Positions 1 to 11,190 of a stretch of 64,000 nucleotides of DNA are shown piece by piece. The stretch is taken from contig NC_080562.1 of assembly GCF_030253575.1 (NCBI RefSeq), positions 28,108,352-28,172,351 on the forward strand, given 5' to 3'. Origin of the DNA: Rhododendron vialii. Taxonomy: Eukaryota > Streptophyta > Magnoliopsida > Ericales > Ericaceae. Position 1 is the first letter of the stretch. The number at the start of each line of letters is the position of its first letter. A program made the translations under genes and the position numbers. The notes below the pieces were generated by a model. The model worked only from the letters and a program-made list of their open reading frames with translations. It searched no databases and had not been told where the DNA came from.

Positions 1-901
1 AAATGAAACCAATCCTGATCAAAGCACTATATGAAATCCCTAAACTTGTCCCGGTTAGCTAGTGACCAACTTTTGTAATGTTGTTTATTTCAACTACAAA
101 AAAAAAAAAAAAAAAACATTGCGTCGGTTGGTCCATTTTGGGAATCGAATTTTTATATGGAGACCATGATTTCGTTCTTGAATTTTGAACCTTTCAGAAA
201 TACCCTTGAGTTTGAATATTTAATGAAAAAGTTGTTCTTTGTTCTCTACACTTCCTTTTTTGTTGATTTGTGAGAAAAGAAAGAGAAAAAACCTCATTCG
301 AAGAACGTTGAGCTGCACAAATGGCAGCAAATGCTGAAGTCAAAGAGGCCGAGATGCCTATGATTAGATATGCCTGTTGAGATTGGGGGTAGTTTGATTC
401 TGGGAACCTATGGAGTGGCTGAGAATAGGTTGTTGCTGAGGATTGCAATCTTAGATTCCCACATTAGTGCAAAAGAGGACACGGGGAGTATTACCAACTA
501 TTTTCCATTCACTTTTCAAGTTGGACAAATACTGTGGGAGATCCCAAAGTGGAATACTCGACCAACATGAAGGGACGGAGGGGGTAGAAGCTAAGAAGTA
601 TGGACATGTGTCCTCAATTGTTTTGTGCATTGTCTGACCCGTTTGATATTCAGGCACTTTTACATACTATGGACACCATTTATGTCTCCGATTTTTGTCT
701 TACTTTTGGAATACTTATCTGGTGTCGTATTTTACATCTTTGTGAAGTTAATACTCCATTATTTGTGTTTTCTGTCCCTGATTTGATATGTATGTATGTT
801 TTTGCACTTTATATATCTACGTGTGTTTGCGTTTGTTCTCCTTACTGATTCCACTTATCAAATGCTAGAAAGTTTATGGGTTGTAATTGATGTATCTGCA
901 G
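1..901 (+). other. presumed last intron of the FtsH2-like gene
   Basis: No stretch here reads as an FtsH catalytic exon, and the exon at 902 begins after a good acceptor (tgtatctgcag), so this is probably intron reaching past the left edge. A short line of sequence near 565-590 (gggacggagggggta) resembles one end of a Stowaway-type MITE; its partner end was not found. A poly-A tract lies at about 98-116. An open stretch at 370-570 has no recognisable family and is not annotated. Confidence 0.5.
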
Positions 902-1240
902 ATGGTGGTCACATTTGGGATGTCTGAAATCGGTCCATGGTCACTTATGGACCCCTCCGGTCAGAGTGATGTGATCATGAGAATGATGGCGAGAAATTCA
1001 ATGTCAGAAAAGCTTGCCGAAGACATTGATTCTGCAGTGAAGAGGATTTCGGATAGTGCATACGAGATTGCCTTGAGGCACATAAAGAACAACCGCGAGG
1101 CTATGGACAAGATTGTGGAAGTCCTACTAGAGAAGGAAACGATGACTGGTGATGAATTCCGTGCAATCCTCTCCGAATTCGTTGAAATCCCAGTTGAAAA
1201 CCGAGTCGCGGCTACGGTGCCGTCTCCAGTCGCTGTATAA
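902..1240 (+). CDS. FTSH2: ATP-dependent zinc metalloprotease FtsH2/VAR2-like, last exon (partial gene)
   Basis: This 113-codon exon (112 residues plus TAA) is the C-terminal end of a chloroplast thylakoid FtsH protease of the FtsH2/FtsH8 type. Those proteins form the hexamer that degrades damaged photosystem II D1 protein. The exon starts in phase 0 after a ctgcag acceptor with MVVTFGMSEIGPWSLMDPSG, a very conserved segment of the M41 peptidase domain, and continues with VIMRMMARNSMSEKLAEDID, the helix EIALRHIKNNREAMDKIVEV and the end DEFRAILSEFVEIPVENRVA. Both the zinc-binding HEXXH and the AAA ATPase domain lie in upstream exons outside the window. The reading frame is clean, so I treat it as a live gene end, but a 5'-truncated copy cannot be excluded without the left neighbour. 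Confidence 0.88.
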   Translation: MVVTFGMSEIGPWSLMDPSGQSDVIMRMMARNSMSEKLAEDIDSAVKRISDSAYEIALRHIKNNREAMDKIVEVLLEKETMTGDEFRAILSEFVEIPVENRVAATVPSPVAV

Positions 1241-2670
1241 ATAGCATATGTTAATTTTGCAAATTCAATTTACACTTCTCATACGTCTTCAATAGTTTGA
1301 ATGTATCATTGTGTAATCTTGGTTTATATGTAGGAATAACTATTAGCTGCTTACTAATTTGAGGGTATTTTTGCACTGCTTTCCCTTTAAAGACTCCGTT
1401 ATACCCAGATGGTCAAATTAGTTCCCTGCATTCTAATAGCCCATAGTAACCGACAATTCTTTGCAAGCATGAACAAGGTTAACCAGTTAGATCAATATTG
1501 AGAAATCTCCTAGTTTCGTACCGCAACTCCGGGGAATCTCCGAGAGGCTTTTGCCATAGAAATCTTAATGCTGATTCTCTCTTTTCTCCTGTCTGTGGTT
1601 CAATTTTCCAATTCATGTCCTTGTATGCAGCTCGTGATCTGGTTCTTTATTTACATGAACTAATACTTCAAAGGGTGATGTAGAAGAGTGGAACGAGGAG
1701 CGGAGCTATGTTGGGGCCCCAGAGGCCCTCGGTCTACTCGAGTTATTAAAAAATCTATTTTGTGTATAGCTATTTATAATCTTAATAAAAGCCTTTTAAT
1801 TTCTGAATTCTTCTCTGTATTCAGAAGAAAAAGAATTCATCTCCAGCTTTGGTTTACAAGCCTGTTAGCACAACGTTTTTCTTTTCCACAACACCAAATA
1901 GAACTATAATCAAATAAAACTGCAAATACTAGAGTAGTTCTCGTTAGAACAACTGAAGGGATCAAAACAAACGAGATTAATCCTTAAAATTTCTCGTAGA
2001 AATCCTCATCAAGTTATTGCCCCTAGATGTCTGTTCCTCGCATTATTGCCCTTCAAAAACCTTCAAGAGCCCAGCTTAGCTATCATACATCCACCACTAC
2101 ACTTGCAACAGCCTTGTGATGGAAGATTGTCAAATCTAACGAAGCAAAACTATCACACGAAGACTAGATAGCATTCCAGCAAATAAAAGAATATTCGAAT
2201 CCACATGACAACTAGAATCTACAATGGAAAGAGAGAAACTCTGAAATATTAATGATGATTGGAATGCTCATATGCCGTAGGCTACATCCTTATTTGTAGG
2301 CTGAAGCCCAAACTCAACTAAAAAATTGTTGAATATTGCTAATCAAGGACAACGGTCAACGTAAGAAAGGAAAAAAAAAAGAAAAGAAAAGACGACTAAT
2401 AAGAATGAAATATTTGACTTAAACTACTCATGAAAATTAAGACTATGAAAGAATTAAACATGCCAAAACAAGTGGCACAAATGTCCTAACCGAAGTTTTT
2501 ACTGAAATTAGTCTTCATTATTTAAAACCCACAGCAATGTCATATTCCCTATTGCACCGCTCCAAGAAAGAATCATTCCAACCTGTTCTTTCCAACCCAA
2601 AAAACAATCATTGAAATTGAACACTATAACTTCCCGTTTTCCCTTCGCTTTGGCTTATCAAAGTTAGGAA
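1241..2670. other. intergenic; FtsH 3' flank and F-box array edge
   Basis: No gene was recognised. The first few hundred bases are probably FtsH 3'UTR. A small scrap of F-box/LRR coding sequence lies at about 1430-1497 (listed separately). From about 2640 the sequence matches the 3' flanks of the other F-box copies (tttggcttatcaaagttagg is shared with about 11170). Confidence 0.5.
1430..1497 (-). pseudogene. short detached fragment of an F-box/LRR gene
   Basis: The stretch gacaattctttgcaagcatg, followed by aacaaggtt and cagttagat, matches the LRR part of the three F-box copies (for example 11840-11885 and 18930-18975) in the same orientation. Only about 65 bases are recognisable. It is the outermost trace of the tandem array and probably marks a rearrangement breakpoint. 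Confidence 0.6.
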
Positions 2671-4377
2671 TTACCGTGCCACTGCCGACAAAACAAGACA
2701 TCCATGGCGCAATAAAAGCTTCCTCTGGCTTTCAGAAGGCAAAGACGAATGTGACAGGATAATTTCCCTCAGTGATTGCCTTGAAAACACCATCCACCCT
2801 ATCGTATCCGAACTCATACTAAAACAGCTAGTCAAATTCATCTTTCTCAATCTTTTGCAATTTCTCAAAATTTCTTCCAACCCTACAATTGTCACTCCCA
2901 AACAACCATTCAAGTTCAATTCCAGGAGCTTGCCACATCTATTCCCAATAGCCACCAACCCATCATCATTAATCCCAGATCTAGCTGCTCCAAGAACCTC
3001 CAATTCAGAAAGTTCAAAACCATTTCCAATGTCCATAATCCCTCCACATTTATTGATCTGCAACTTCCTAATCTTGGAGCTGCTCTTCAAGAAATCAGCA
3101 ATGCCTTTTTCTGTAATATCCTTGCAAGAAGACACATCAAGCACCTCTAAACTGGGGCATCACAAAGCAAGTTTTGCAAGACATTCTTCGCTCAGTTTCG
3201 GATTATTTTTCAAGTCCAGGAACTTGATTCGTGAATTTTTCACAATATCGGCAGCCTTGTATCCTCCTCCTCCTCTTCCAAGATTAGTTTCCTGCATACT
3301 AATATCCTCTAGTAAAGGACAATTCTTTGCAAGCGTGAAAAAAGGTTGTCTCAGTTAGACCAATGCTAAGTATCGAGCCATATGGTGTCTAAAGCAGAGA
3401 GACATTGAGATAAATCACTCATTTTCTCATCAGTGAGGAAATCTATGGCAGCTAAAGATAAAAACGTCAGGGACCGGTACTTGTTTAAAAGCGACGAAAA
3501 TTCCACAGAAGGTGAAGCACGAGCTCATGGGTTGAAATTCCAGAGAAAGAGTGAAACCCTTTAACGGAATACCAGAACTTTTTGCAAGCAAATGGAGATA
3601 TTCATCAGGAACTACTGAATCGTAGATAGTAAGATCCGATAAATTTCTTGCACAACGAATTGAATAATCATCTAGTCGACCGAAATCTATATCGCTAACT
3701 GACAATAGATTCAAATTGGTACTATTGCGCAGAACAAATTAAATTCCAATCGGAGTAACCAACGAACAGTCGATAACATAAATATGTGTCAAGTAGACGC
3801 AATTCGTGGAAAGAGCTATAAGCGAATTATCGGTGAGCAATTCGTTTCCAGATATGGCGATTATTCTCATACCCTTTACTTTCGACGACAATACCTCGAT
3901 TCCACGATCGGTCGCGCTCCCTCCGTGCAGAGGAAAGGAGATATCTAGATCCTTCAAACACGGCATCGAATCGGCGATAACTTCTAAATGAACGTCGCCT
4001 AAGGTGCGAAGGTGGGAGAAGTTCAGAGCCTTCAAATTCTTCATTCGGAATCCCAATATCTTCAAACCCAACAAGGGAAGCTCGGTTCCCGACAGGTTGA
4101 GGGTTTCGATCAGGTCGAAATCGGAACTCTCCGCGACGTCGATGATGAGGCGGTCGAGGGAGCTGAGGCGCGGGAAGCGGTGGAAGAGGTTGGAGAGCGG
4201 GCCGATGAGGGCTGGGTCGGTGATTGCGAAGTGGGTGCGGAGGGCGTTGGCGATGGAGAGGAATCGCTTGCAGGAGAGGGACGGGGATTCGAGGTGAGAG
4301 TGGCGGCGTTGGTGTAGTTTGTTGAGTATGAGTTCCCAGCACTCGTCTGGAAGATCTTTGCAACTCCCGTTCGCCAT
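2671..4377 (-). pseudogene. F-box/LRR-repeat protein pseudogene (array copy 1)
   Basis: This is the first and dead member of a three-copy F-box/LRR array. It starts normally with MANGSCKDLPDECWELILNK, so the F-box at residues about 6-45 is recognisable. It aligns along its length with the intact copies at 11191-13014 and 18302-20071. The frame is broken several times: an in-frame TAA at 3739-3741 replaces the Gly codon that follows Ile in the intact copies' GI-GFVMRN; a frameshift near 3510-3430 disrupts the leucine-rich repeats; and a TGA near 3160 replaces a Val codon. It also lacks a block found in the others after the F-box. Antisense open stretches at 4004-4317 are shadows of GC-rich coding DNA. 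A truncated F-box-only protein of about 212 residues could in principle be made, but I see no reason to call it functional. Confidence 0.88.
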
Positions 4378-4424
4378 TGTATTTGTGTATGCCCTTCGAA
4401 TGCAGAGGTTTTATAAAGGGAGGG

Positions 4425-4426
4425 AA

Positions 4427-4464
<38 letters not shown>
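4425..4464. repeat. (GA)n microsatellite just upstream of F-box copy 1
   Basis: A run of GA dinucleotides lies about 50 bases upstream of the copy 1 start codon (CT repeat on the gene's own strand), in the 5'UTR or promoter. CT-rich tracts are common in plant 5'UTRs. Confidence 0.9.
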
Positions 4465-4465
<1 letters not shown>

Positions 4466-4530
4466 TTTATAGAGGGAGAGGGAGGGAGAGAAGAGAGAGA
4501 GGTGAAACCCCTTTCGAGTTTCTTGGGAAA

Positions 4531-4748
4531 AATATTATTTGGAAAAGAAATTAATTTTAAGTTTAAAAATTATGTATTTATATAAATAATTTTTTTACTG
4601 ATATAAATCTTATGTGATAGATTTTATTGAGATATTTTTAAATGGTGCAAAAAAAATTAAAAAATTATTTTTTAATTTTATTATATTTAAATTTAAAATT
4701 ACATTCTTTTTATAAAAAAAATTGCTTAAAAAGAAAGCCGCACAGCCC
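4531..4748. mobile_element. degenerate MITE related to the element at 25764-25967
   Basis: The AT-rich core (attttaagtttaaaaattat, then tatataaataat and gatataaatctt) closely matches the interior of the better-kept element at 25764-25967. The right end (cttaaaaagaaagccgcaca) resembles that element's end. The left terminal inverted repeat is poor here. Confidence 0.5.
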
Positions 4749-4842
4749 TAAGTTATTTTATCACCGGAAATTCGAGATGCTCTAAAGCCGTAAACTAATC
4801 CAACCGATTGTACTACGAGTCTACGAGTAATTATTCAATATT
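4744..4842. repeat. direct repeat, copy A (partner at 5440-5555)
   Basis: Both copies contain tcaccggaaa, cgagatgctctaaag, ccaa followed by attgtactacgagt, and aattattcaata in the same order. In both cases the repeat runs into the palindromic element that begins gagtaccgcc, but in copy B a solo LTR lies between them. Confidence 0.75.
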
Positions 4843-4846
4843 TCAA

Positions 4847-4974
4847 GAGTACCGCCACGTGGTATTTCGGATCATTTTATAACACATGTTTTTGTGAAGT
4901 TCATATATTTAATAGTAAACCTCACAGAAATGTTTGGTTTAAAGTGATCCAGAGTATCACATGACGATATTCTC
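4847..4974. mobile_element. short foldback MITE, copy 1
   Basis: A 128-bp palindrome. The left end gagtaccgccacgtggtatt pairs with the right end (gtatcacatgacgatattctc), and the central arms (aacacatgtttttgtgaagtt / cctcacagaaatgtttggttt) also pair. A second copy lies at 7311-7441. Homology also continues beyond the right end into attgtataatttcacttgtg in both copies, so this palindrome may be one part of a longer repeat. Confidence 0.7.
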
Positions 4975-5405
4975 GGACTATTGTATAATTTCACTTGTGT
5001 TAATAATAACACGACCATTAGATTTCACACTTTTTGAAATGGCATAGGTCTTACCATATAGCAATATCATGTATAGATTTTTTAATAAAAATGACATCAA
5101 AGGTAATGCTCAACCTCTTTTAGGAAGGTGAACCCAGCCCCTGTGTCCGACCGTTGCTGTCCGACTCCTCTGCTACGTCATTTGGGTAGCAACAATGAAA
5201 ATTTTCTCGTATATGATTCTCTTAAGATTCTCATTGAAAAATCTTGAAGCAAAAATTAATTATGACTTGTAAGGACAAAATGATCAGAAAAATAACATCT
5301 TTGTACCGGTTTAAACAGATTGAAAATTGGAACACTTAATTGTTTAGTAATATTTTTTTAATATATAAACCGTAAAAAAAATGAAGCGTGTGTGGAAAAA
5401 TTTAT

Positions 5406-5438
5406 AGAGAGAGAGAGAGAGAGTGTGTGTGTGTGTGT
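5406..5438. repeat. (GA)n(GT)n compound microsatellite
   Basis: A GA run passes directly into a GT run, a simple compound microsatellite. Confidence 0.95.
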
Positions 5439-5439
5439 A

Positions 5440-5555
5440 TTTTATCACCGGAAAATATTGAATTTTGAAGAATTGGGTTCGAGATGCTCTAAAGTCGTAA
5501 AAATTCATCAAAAATCCAATCAATTGTACTACGAGTAATTATTCAATAGTACGAG
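5440..5555. repeat. direct repeat, copy B (partner at 4744-4842)
   Basis: This is the second copy of the repeat described at 4744. It ends with acgag at the edge of the solo LTR. The palindrome that should follow it resumes on the other side of the LTR at 7311, so the LTR inserted within the second copy. Confidence 0.75.
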
Positions 5556-7306
5556 CGTAGAGACCCGTATATTTTTAATTCTTGAAATGATTAGTAAATG
5601 TTTAATTGAGAAAATATGGGTTATTTGGTAGTTAGTTGAATTGAGGATTGGGGTGAGAAAATAGAAGATTGAGAGGGTATGAGTGTGATTAAAGGATATA
5701 TGAGTATATATAGTGGGTATATGGTGTGTAGGAGATCATTTCTCCCATTTCTCTCTCTCATCCGTCCTCTCTCCCTCTCACCAGCCGATTCTCTCTCTCT
5801 CTCTTTTGCTCCCTCTCACAAAACTTCACTCCATCTCTCAAGAACCTCAAGAATCAACCTCCATTCAGTCTTTTAATCGCGTTCGTGAGCTTGGAATTCT
5901 TTGGGAAAAGCTTAGAGAATAGCTTTCTTTGATTTTGAAGTTCAAGGAGGCTAGAGCTTGCTCAAATCTCGTAGATCTTAGTTTTCGTCGCGAGGTTGGG
6001 ACTTCTTTATCTCTTTTATGTGTTTGTATGTTGATTTGGTGTAGATATCCAGCCTTGATCGTCCCCCGTCCCCCCCGATCCCTTTGAAAGTTGTCAAATT
6101 TCTATAGAAATCACCCGAAATTGCCCAGGGATCGATCCCTCATTTCAAATATGGACTTTTGCATCTTGGTTATCGATCCCCATGAGAGGAGGGATCGATC
6201 CCTCCCTTCTCTGGACAATTTTGACCCTGTTTTGTGTTCCCTCGATCGCATCGACTCCCGATCACTTTTAAACCCTTTCGGAGACTTTCTAACCTATCTC
6301 AAGTGTGTTCAATTGACTTCCTATGATTCATTGATGTTATCCTTGATCCGTTGGCATTCCGTTAGTAAGAAAAAAATAGGAATTCACTTGGTTAAAACCA
6401 CGTTAAAATGGAACTTATTGATTGATTGATTACTTGAGAGTCTTTGTGGCATATTGGTGGCATTGTTGGCATAACGTATGATGTTTCATGCATGAGTGTG
6501 ATTATGAGAATGTCTTAGTTTGCATGTTGAGTAAGAAAGTAGTTATTCAGGTCAGAAGTTGGGATAGGGAGTCTCACAACGCAATGGGTGGTAATACGGT
6601 GATCCAAGTGGTTAGGGTTCTTCGTAACGCAAGGGGTGGCAATACGGTAACCCTCGTGGTGTTATACTGTAATGCGAGGGGTGGAAATACAGACGGTGGA
6701 GATTGGTGACAGTGAGTTGTGTCAAAATCGTAAAGTTGCTTGAGTTTTGTGAACTATATGGCTAACTTGTGATAGTGGCATCTCTTAGAATGATTGCGAA
6801 TGATTGGCATCCCTATGAGTTGATTGCTATCCATCGATTGAGCTATACTTTCATGTCTTTTTCTTTTGCACTTATCATCATATCTTGTACATAGAATTGA
6901 TAAAGATTTTGCTACTGAGTTAGTGTAGCTCAATCTATTATTCTTTTCAAGTTCAATTGCTGGACAATAGCTTGCATGCTTCGTGTATTGGAATGTGAAA
7001 ACTTTTGGAAGCTATCTTCATTTAGCTACTAAATCATCTTGTAATAGTTTTCTTTTGACAAAAATAGGTTTGTAACTAATTACTCTAGAACTCCTTTTAA
7101 CTAAATTGTTTGTAACTCAATAACTTGTTCATAATCGTACTTAAGCTTATTTTGGGGCTGGTGTGCCAATGTTGTATGTTTCCTTAAATTTGGGGACTTG
7201 TTTGTATATTAAACTGGTGGAAACTCTTTTGGGTATTATTTATGATATGCGAGGATCTTTTACTGAAATAAAATATTTATTTATGTTAAAAATCAAGGGC
7301 GTGACA
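5556..7306 (+). mobile_element. solo LTR, Ty3/Gypsy Del/Tekay-like (fossil)
   Basis: A 1.75 kb sequence starting with a gtagagacccgta terminus and ending gggcgtgaca, flanked by near-matching 5-base target repeats (acgag at 5551-5555, ccgag at 7307-7311). No gag or pol reading frame is present, so it is a solo LTR left by recombination between two LTRs. It contains a CT-rich stretch downstream of a TATA-like region (about 5700-5870) and a threefold internal tandem repeat at 6578-6700. The termini resemble the element at 38545-39895. The imperfect target repeats suggest moderate age. Confidence 0.8.
6578..6700 (+). repeat. three-copy minisatellite inside the solo LTR
   Basis: The motif taacgcaatgggtggtaata recurs three times with small differences at a spacing of about 45 bases (near 6580, 6630 and 6670). 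It belongs to the LTR fossil and has no coding role. Confidence 0.8.
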
Positions 7307-7310
7307 CCGA

Positions 7311-7441
7311 GAGTACCGCCACAAGGTACTTCGGACCACTTTACAACCACACATTTTTTTGAGGTCTATACACTTAATTAGTGGTAACCCCACAGAAATG
7401 TATGATTATAAAGTGGTTCAGAGTATCACGTGGAGGTACTC
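7311..7441. mobile_element. short foldback MITE, copy 2
   Basis: The left end gagtaccgccacaaggtact pairs with the right end (gtatcacgtggaggtactc), and the inner arms contain ggaccactttacaacc and ttataaagtggttc. It is homologous to 4847-4974. It abuts the right target repeat of the solo LTR. Confidence 0.75.
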
Positions 7442-8239
7442 CCGAATTATTGTATAATTTCACTTGTGTTAGTAACGTTATCACGTCACTTGGCACCACC
7501 ATTAGATTTGTCTCATAACGAAAGACTAGAACCATAATGCGGTGCAAAAATTGGATACATGTAGCATTGGCGTTCATGACTAGTGTTACATGTACTCTTC
7601 CGGGCATGGATATCAGAAGTGGCCGACGTAGAAATTTACGCTGGTAGTATATTATTTACAGTGGTGGTAAAGATGAATTTCATTAATCACTTTTACTTAT
7701 TAAGTTACAGTATTGTTTATTTCCATTGAACTTGCAAAAAAATTCTTATAAAAGTAATGCCTTATGATAATATATTTATAAGTGAAGACATAACATTCCC
7801 ATTATCATTAACTAGAATGGAGTGTGTCGAGAAGAGAACGGTGCAAAATTTTTAGATCTGAAAAGAAGCTTAATAAGTATTTGCATACGAAGAATTAGTG
7901 TAATTTTAAAAGGACACTATCATAATTTTAAGACTATATTAGAAGGGAACAAAATCAGTACGAAAAGTTGAATCCCAAGGAGTTGGTCGGGTCGATAAGG
8001 CCTAAGACTTAGTAGTAGTTTATTTCCTCCTAAGGTCTTAGTTTCAAAATATTTAAGGTGTTTTCAATTCTTACAGAGGTATGAACTTTTTCTTATGTTC
8101 ATTTTCATATTTTTTTTTGAGTTATTTGGAAAGAATTTTCATGTTATTTGTAGGATAATGGATGATGAATGTTTGGACTGTGAGTTAAACCAAATGAAAA
8201 GAAGAAATACTTTTGACTTGAAAGAGATTTATCAGGAAG

Positions 8240-8340
8240 ATGAATTTTTGTACGGTTGTTATACAACTGTAATTTTTGTAAAAAACTTACAAACACAAGA
8301 AATACTTTTGTACGGTTGTTATACAACTGTAATTTTTTTC
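8240..8340. repeat. tandem duplication of about 61 bases
   Basis: The string ttttgtacggttgttataca, continuing actgtaattttt, occurs at about 8246 and again at about 8307. Each copy contains the small palindrome gttgtatacaac-like core (ggttgttatacaact). Confidence 0.85.
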
Positions 8341-9390
8341 CTCTCTTTTAGACGTTAAAAATTGGAGCTCCTGAATTTTTATTTTAATTGTTTGTGATAG
8401 TATTATCCAATTGTTAATTTTCCATATTTATAAATATATTCTTGTGTATGTTAGTTTTTTTTTTCTTTTTCGAGCATTGTTTTGTTTGGAAAATAGGTGC
8501 CGTCAAGCATTGTTTTGTTTGGAACACAAGTTACGGGAACAATTTGATTTTAAAAAAAAAAGTTACAGGAACAGCAGAAGAAGGAAATAGTTGCCTTCAA
8601 GCATTTGCCTTATTTATCCCTCTTTTTTTATTTGCGCTATACCTTTCACCTACCTAATTTTTAAAAGGAAATAAGGGTAGTATTGTCATTTCAAAAAGTA
8701 TTACAAATGTTTAAGGAATTCTTAAAAAATAATGGTGAAAAGTAATGCTTTGTTAGTACCTATAAACACAACTTATAGATTTAGGTATATTTATTGCATC
8801 TAAAAGTATTATCCTTATGAATTTAGGTATATTTATTGCACCTAAAGTATTGCCGCAGGGGCACCTATTAGCGGGGTAAACATGCTAATTTAACATGCAA
8901 TTATCTCTCCTTTATAAATAGGACTCCTATGTCCTCCTCCAACACAAAATTCCATTACAAACGGCATGGCTTTTTGTTCATAAAAAGCTACTACTACTAC
9001 TACATTGTTTTTGAATCCATTGAAATAAGACGTAAATTCGAACCCGTTCCAGATTCAGGTGGAGTTTATTATTATTATTATTATTATTTGTTGTTTTGCT
9101 TCAAAAATAAATCCACGATGTCTTGTTCTGTGGTCAAATATGTGTTCGAAAATTGTCAAAATCTTCCCCAGTCCGCGGCTGCATCGATCCTCATGTTGTA
9201 ATGCAACAAAAGGTATGAGAACTTTCAACGGATTTGGTGTTTTAGGAAACAATTTTTGAACAAAGAGCAACTCAGAAGTCATGACATGCAAAGATAAACT
9301 TGTTTATACGGGTTACGGGGTGCACTACAGCACCCCGGGTCCTTTTCCAAAACCCAAGGATCATAGCAATGTAACTTTTCATTTCAAACT

Positions 9391-9393
<3 letters not shown>

Positions 9394-9444
<51 letters not shown>
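9394..9444. repeat. (CT)n microsatellite
   Basis: An uninterrupted CT run of about 50 bases. Confidence 0.97.
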
Positions 9445-9449
<5 letters not shown>

Positions 9450-9858
9450 CATTTGATAGTTGTGGTTTTGTAATGCTTTCACTGGCGGTGTGCCAAGCGG
9501 CCAATGAGGTCGGAAAAAATAAAAGTATTATAGAACACATTAAATTCTATCAAATGAGATCCACATTGCATATTTTTTCAAGATCGATATTGAAAGATAT
9601 AGACAATAGACACAGAACAAATAATGGACAAAATAAACGAGACGGAGGGAGTATATTGCACACTTACTGTGAATTCATATCCAAAGTATAAAAACTTTAA
9701 CCTAACACTCGATATGCAGTCCCTTTAGTTGTATGTATGTTATTATAATCCGATGCACACACCCTGTCAAACAAATAGACCCTATTGTCGTATGGTTTTC
9801 TACCTTTTCATCTGCAATTGTCTGTCAAGGTTTCTCTCATGGGATGTTTCATCACACA

Positions 9859-10060
9859 GGCCACTATTTGGAGCATCAGTTTCCGTCGTTGGATACCGAC
9901 ACACCGCATCACTTGCTTATAGGCCAGTTCGCAATGCATATCGTTTCATTGACAATCCACGACATGGTTAACGGCCAATATGAGGATTTGGCCAATTCCA
10001 CTGCTATAAAACAATTTCCGCCACTAATCAATGTAAAAAATTCCCAATCACATCAGAAAG
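9859..10060 (+). repeat. ADH-type upstream block, copy 1 (no ADH body left)
   Basis: This block contains ggataccgacacaccgcatc, cttgcttataggccagttcg, acaatccacgac and a TATA-like ctataaaac, and recurs at 14094 and 21471. At those two places it runs into alcohol dehydrogenase-like sequence, so it probably was the promoter and leader of that gene. Here it runs directly into the 3' flank of F-box copy 2, so the ADH body was lost. Confidence 0.75.
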
Positions 10061-10074
10061 TTCTTAATACATGT

Positions 10075-11190
10075 TGCTCAATCACATCAAATGTCCTGCA
10101 ACAAACTCAAAAACAGATTGCACTCAATGGAACAACATGCAACCTACAATATACCAACAAAATCCAAGGCCATCACTCGATTGATGGAATTCTTGACGAC
10201 GACATGCCGCAAAGACTGTGCCAGAGGGAACATAAATAAGGAAAGTAACACTCTGACAAAGGTAAACTCATGTTCATCATCCTTTGAAGGATTAGTCAAT
10301 CTAAACGAGCAATAAGATCAAAAGCTGCATACAAGGACATGAACTGGAAAATTGAACCAAGAGTGAGAGGCAAGAGAGAACCAGCATCAAGATTTCTAGT
10401 ATTCCTCGTTAATAAAAGCCTCGTGGAGATTCCCCAGACCTATGGTAAGTAGGATATTTGACGAAGACATCGAAGCATTGGAATTGTCAAACAAAAAAAC
10501 TCAACCTAAGCCACCAGTACTTCGTACCCAAACTTTGAGAGACACAGACAACTACAAGTAACCTGCATCCTAAGCCACCAATTCAGAATACAAAGACTAC
10601 TTTTTCTTCTGAAGAGAAAGCCATAACATTTGAAAACTTACAGGAAAAACATCAGAAAGATTTTTATGTCCATCAGAAAGGAAAGACTTTGAGCTTTTAA
10701 TCAATCCTTTGATGCACATTCTGATTTTTCAAACCCCGCGTTTTGCTATCAAATCCTTAAGCAATCTCCTCGTTCCGCTTACTAAAATAATGACATGTAT
10801 CGTAAAGCGGGAAATAAGTACTTAAAAAATAAGAACCATAGCAGAAAGGGGCCCGCACTTCGTTCGCAGTATCAATCAACACAACATTGTAATATGCTTC
10901 CACTTTACAAGGCACATGTCTTTCACGTTTAAGCATTCTATTCTAGCACATCTTCCTCACTCTTTAAAACTTCGTTCAAAAGTCCTATCTCTCTTTACAA
11001 TTCCAAGACACTTACTCATCAAATGGAGTTTACATTCAAGCCGATATATCACTCCATCCTTCCTCTGAATTTCCTCATAGTTGGACTTTAAGGTGTTCAA
11101 TCAGACAGTTACTAAACTTGCTAGGTAAATTTATTCTATTTTTCAAACACAAAATAAAGTTTCTTCACTTTGGCTTATCAAAGTTAAGAA
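10075..11190. repeat. 3' flank of F-box copy 2, duplicated at about 17000-18300
   Basis: Blocks shared in order with the 3' flank of F-box copy 3 include aaactcaaaaacagattgc (10105; also 16325 and, more diverged, 17035), agataag-type atgaactggaaaattgaac (10340 and 17265), ggcaagagagaaccagcat (10372 and 17293), and tttgagagacaca (10533 and 17458). No gene was recognised. The length and conservation fit 3'UTR and downstream DNA that was copied together with the gene. Confidence 0.7.

Larger units (their letters stand above)
7442..9858. other. intergenic, AT-rich, small tandem duplications
   Basis: No gene was recognised. It holds a tandem duplication of about 61 bases (8240-8340, unit containing gtacggttgttatacaactg), a shorter duplication around gcattgttttgtttgga (8475-8522), two near-copies of atttaggtatatttattgca (8779-8845), an ATT microsatellite (9066-9090), a CT microsatellite (9394-9444) and one Stowaway-like end (gacggagggagtat, near 9640). 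Open stretches here are low-complexity and not believable as genes. Confidence 0.6.

Noticed and set aside
370-570. 66-codon open frame as an upstream FtsH exon
   Set aside because: It matches no part of the FtsH protein, and the splice acceptor at 901 expects an exon ending in the conserved QITGLAKQ segment, which is not present in the window.
4004-4317. Two overlapping plus-strand open frames of 97-101 codons
   Set aside because: They are antisense to the GC-rich 5' part of the F-box pseudogene; similar shadows appear opposite both live F-box genes (12631-13102, 19779-20108).
9281-9691. 136-codon open frame on the plus strand
   Set aside because: It runs through the (CT)n microsatellite (LSLSLS...) and matches no family.
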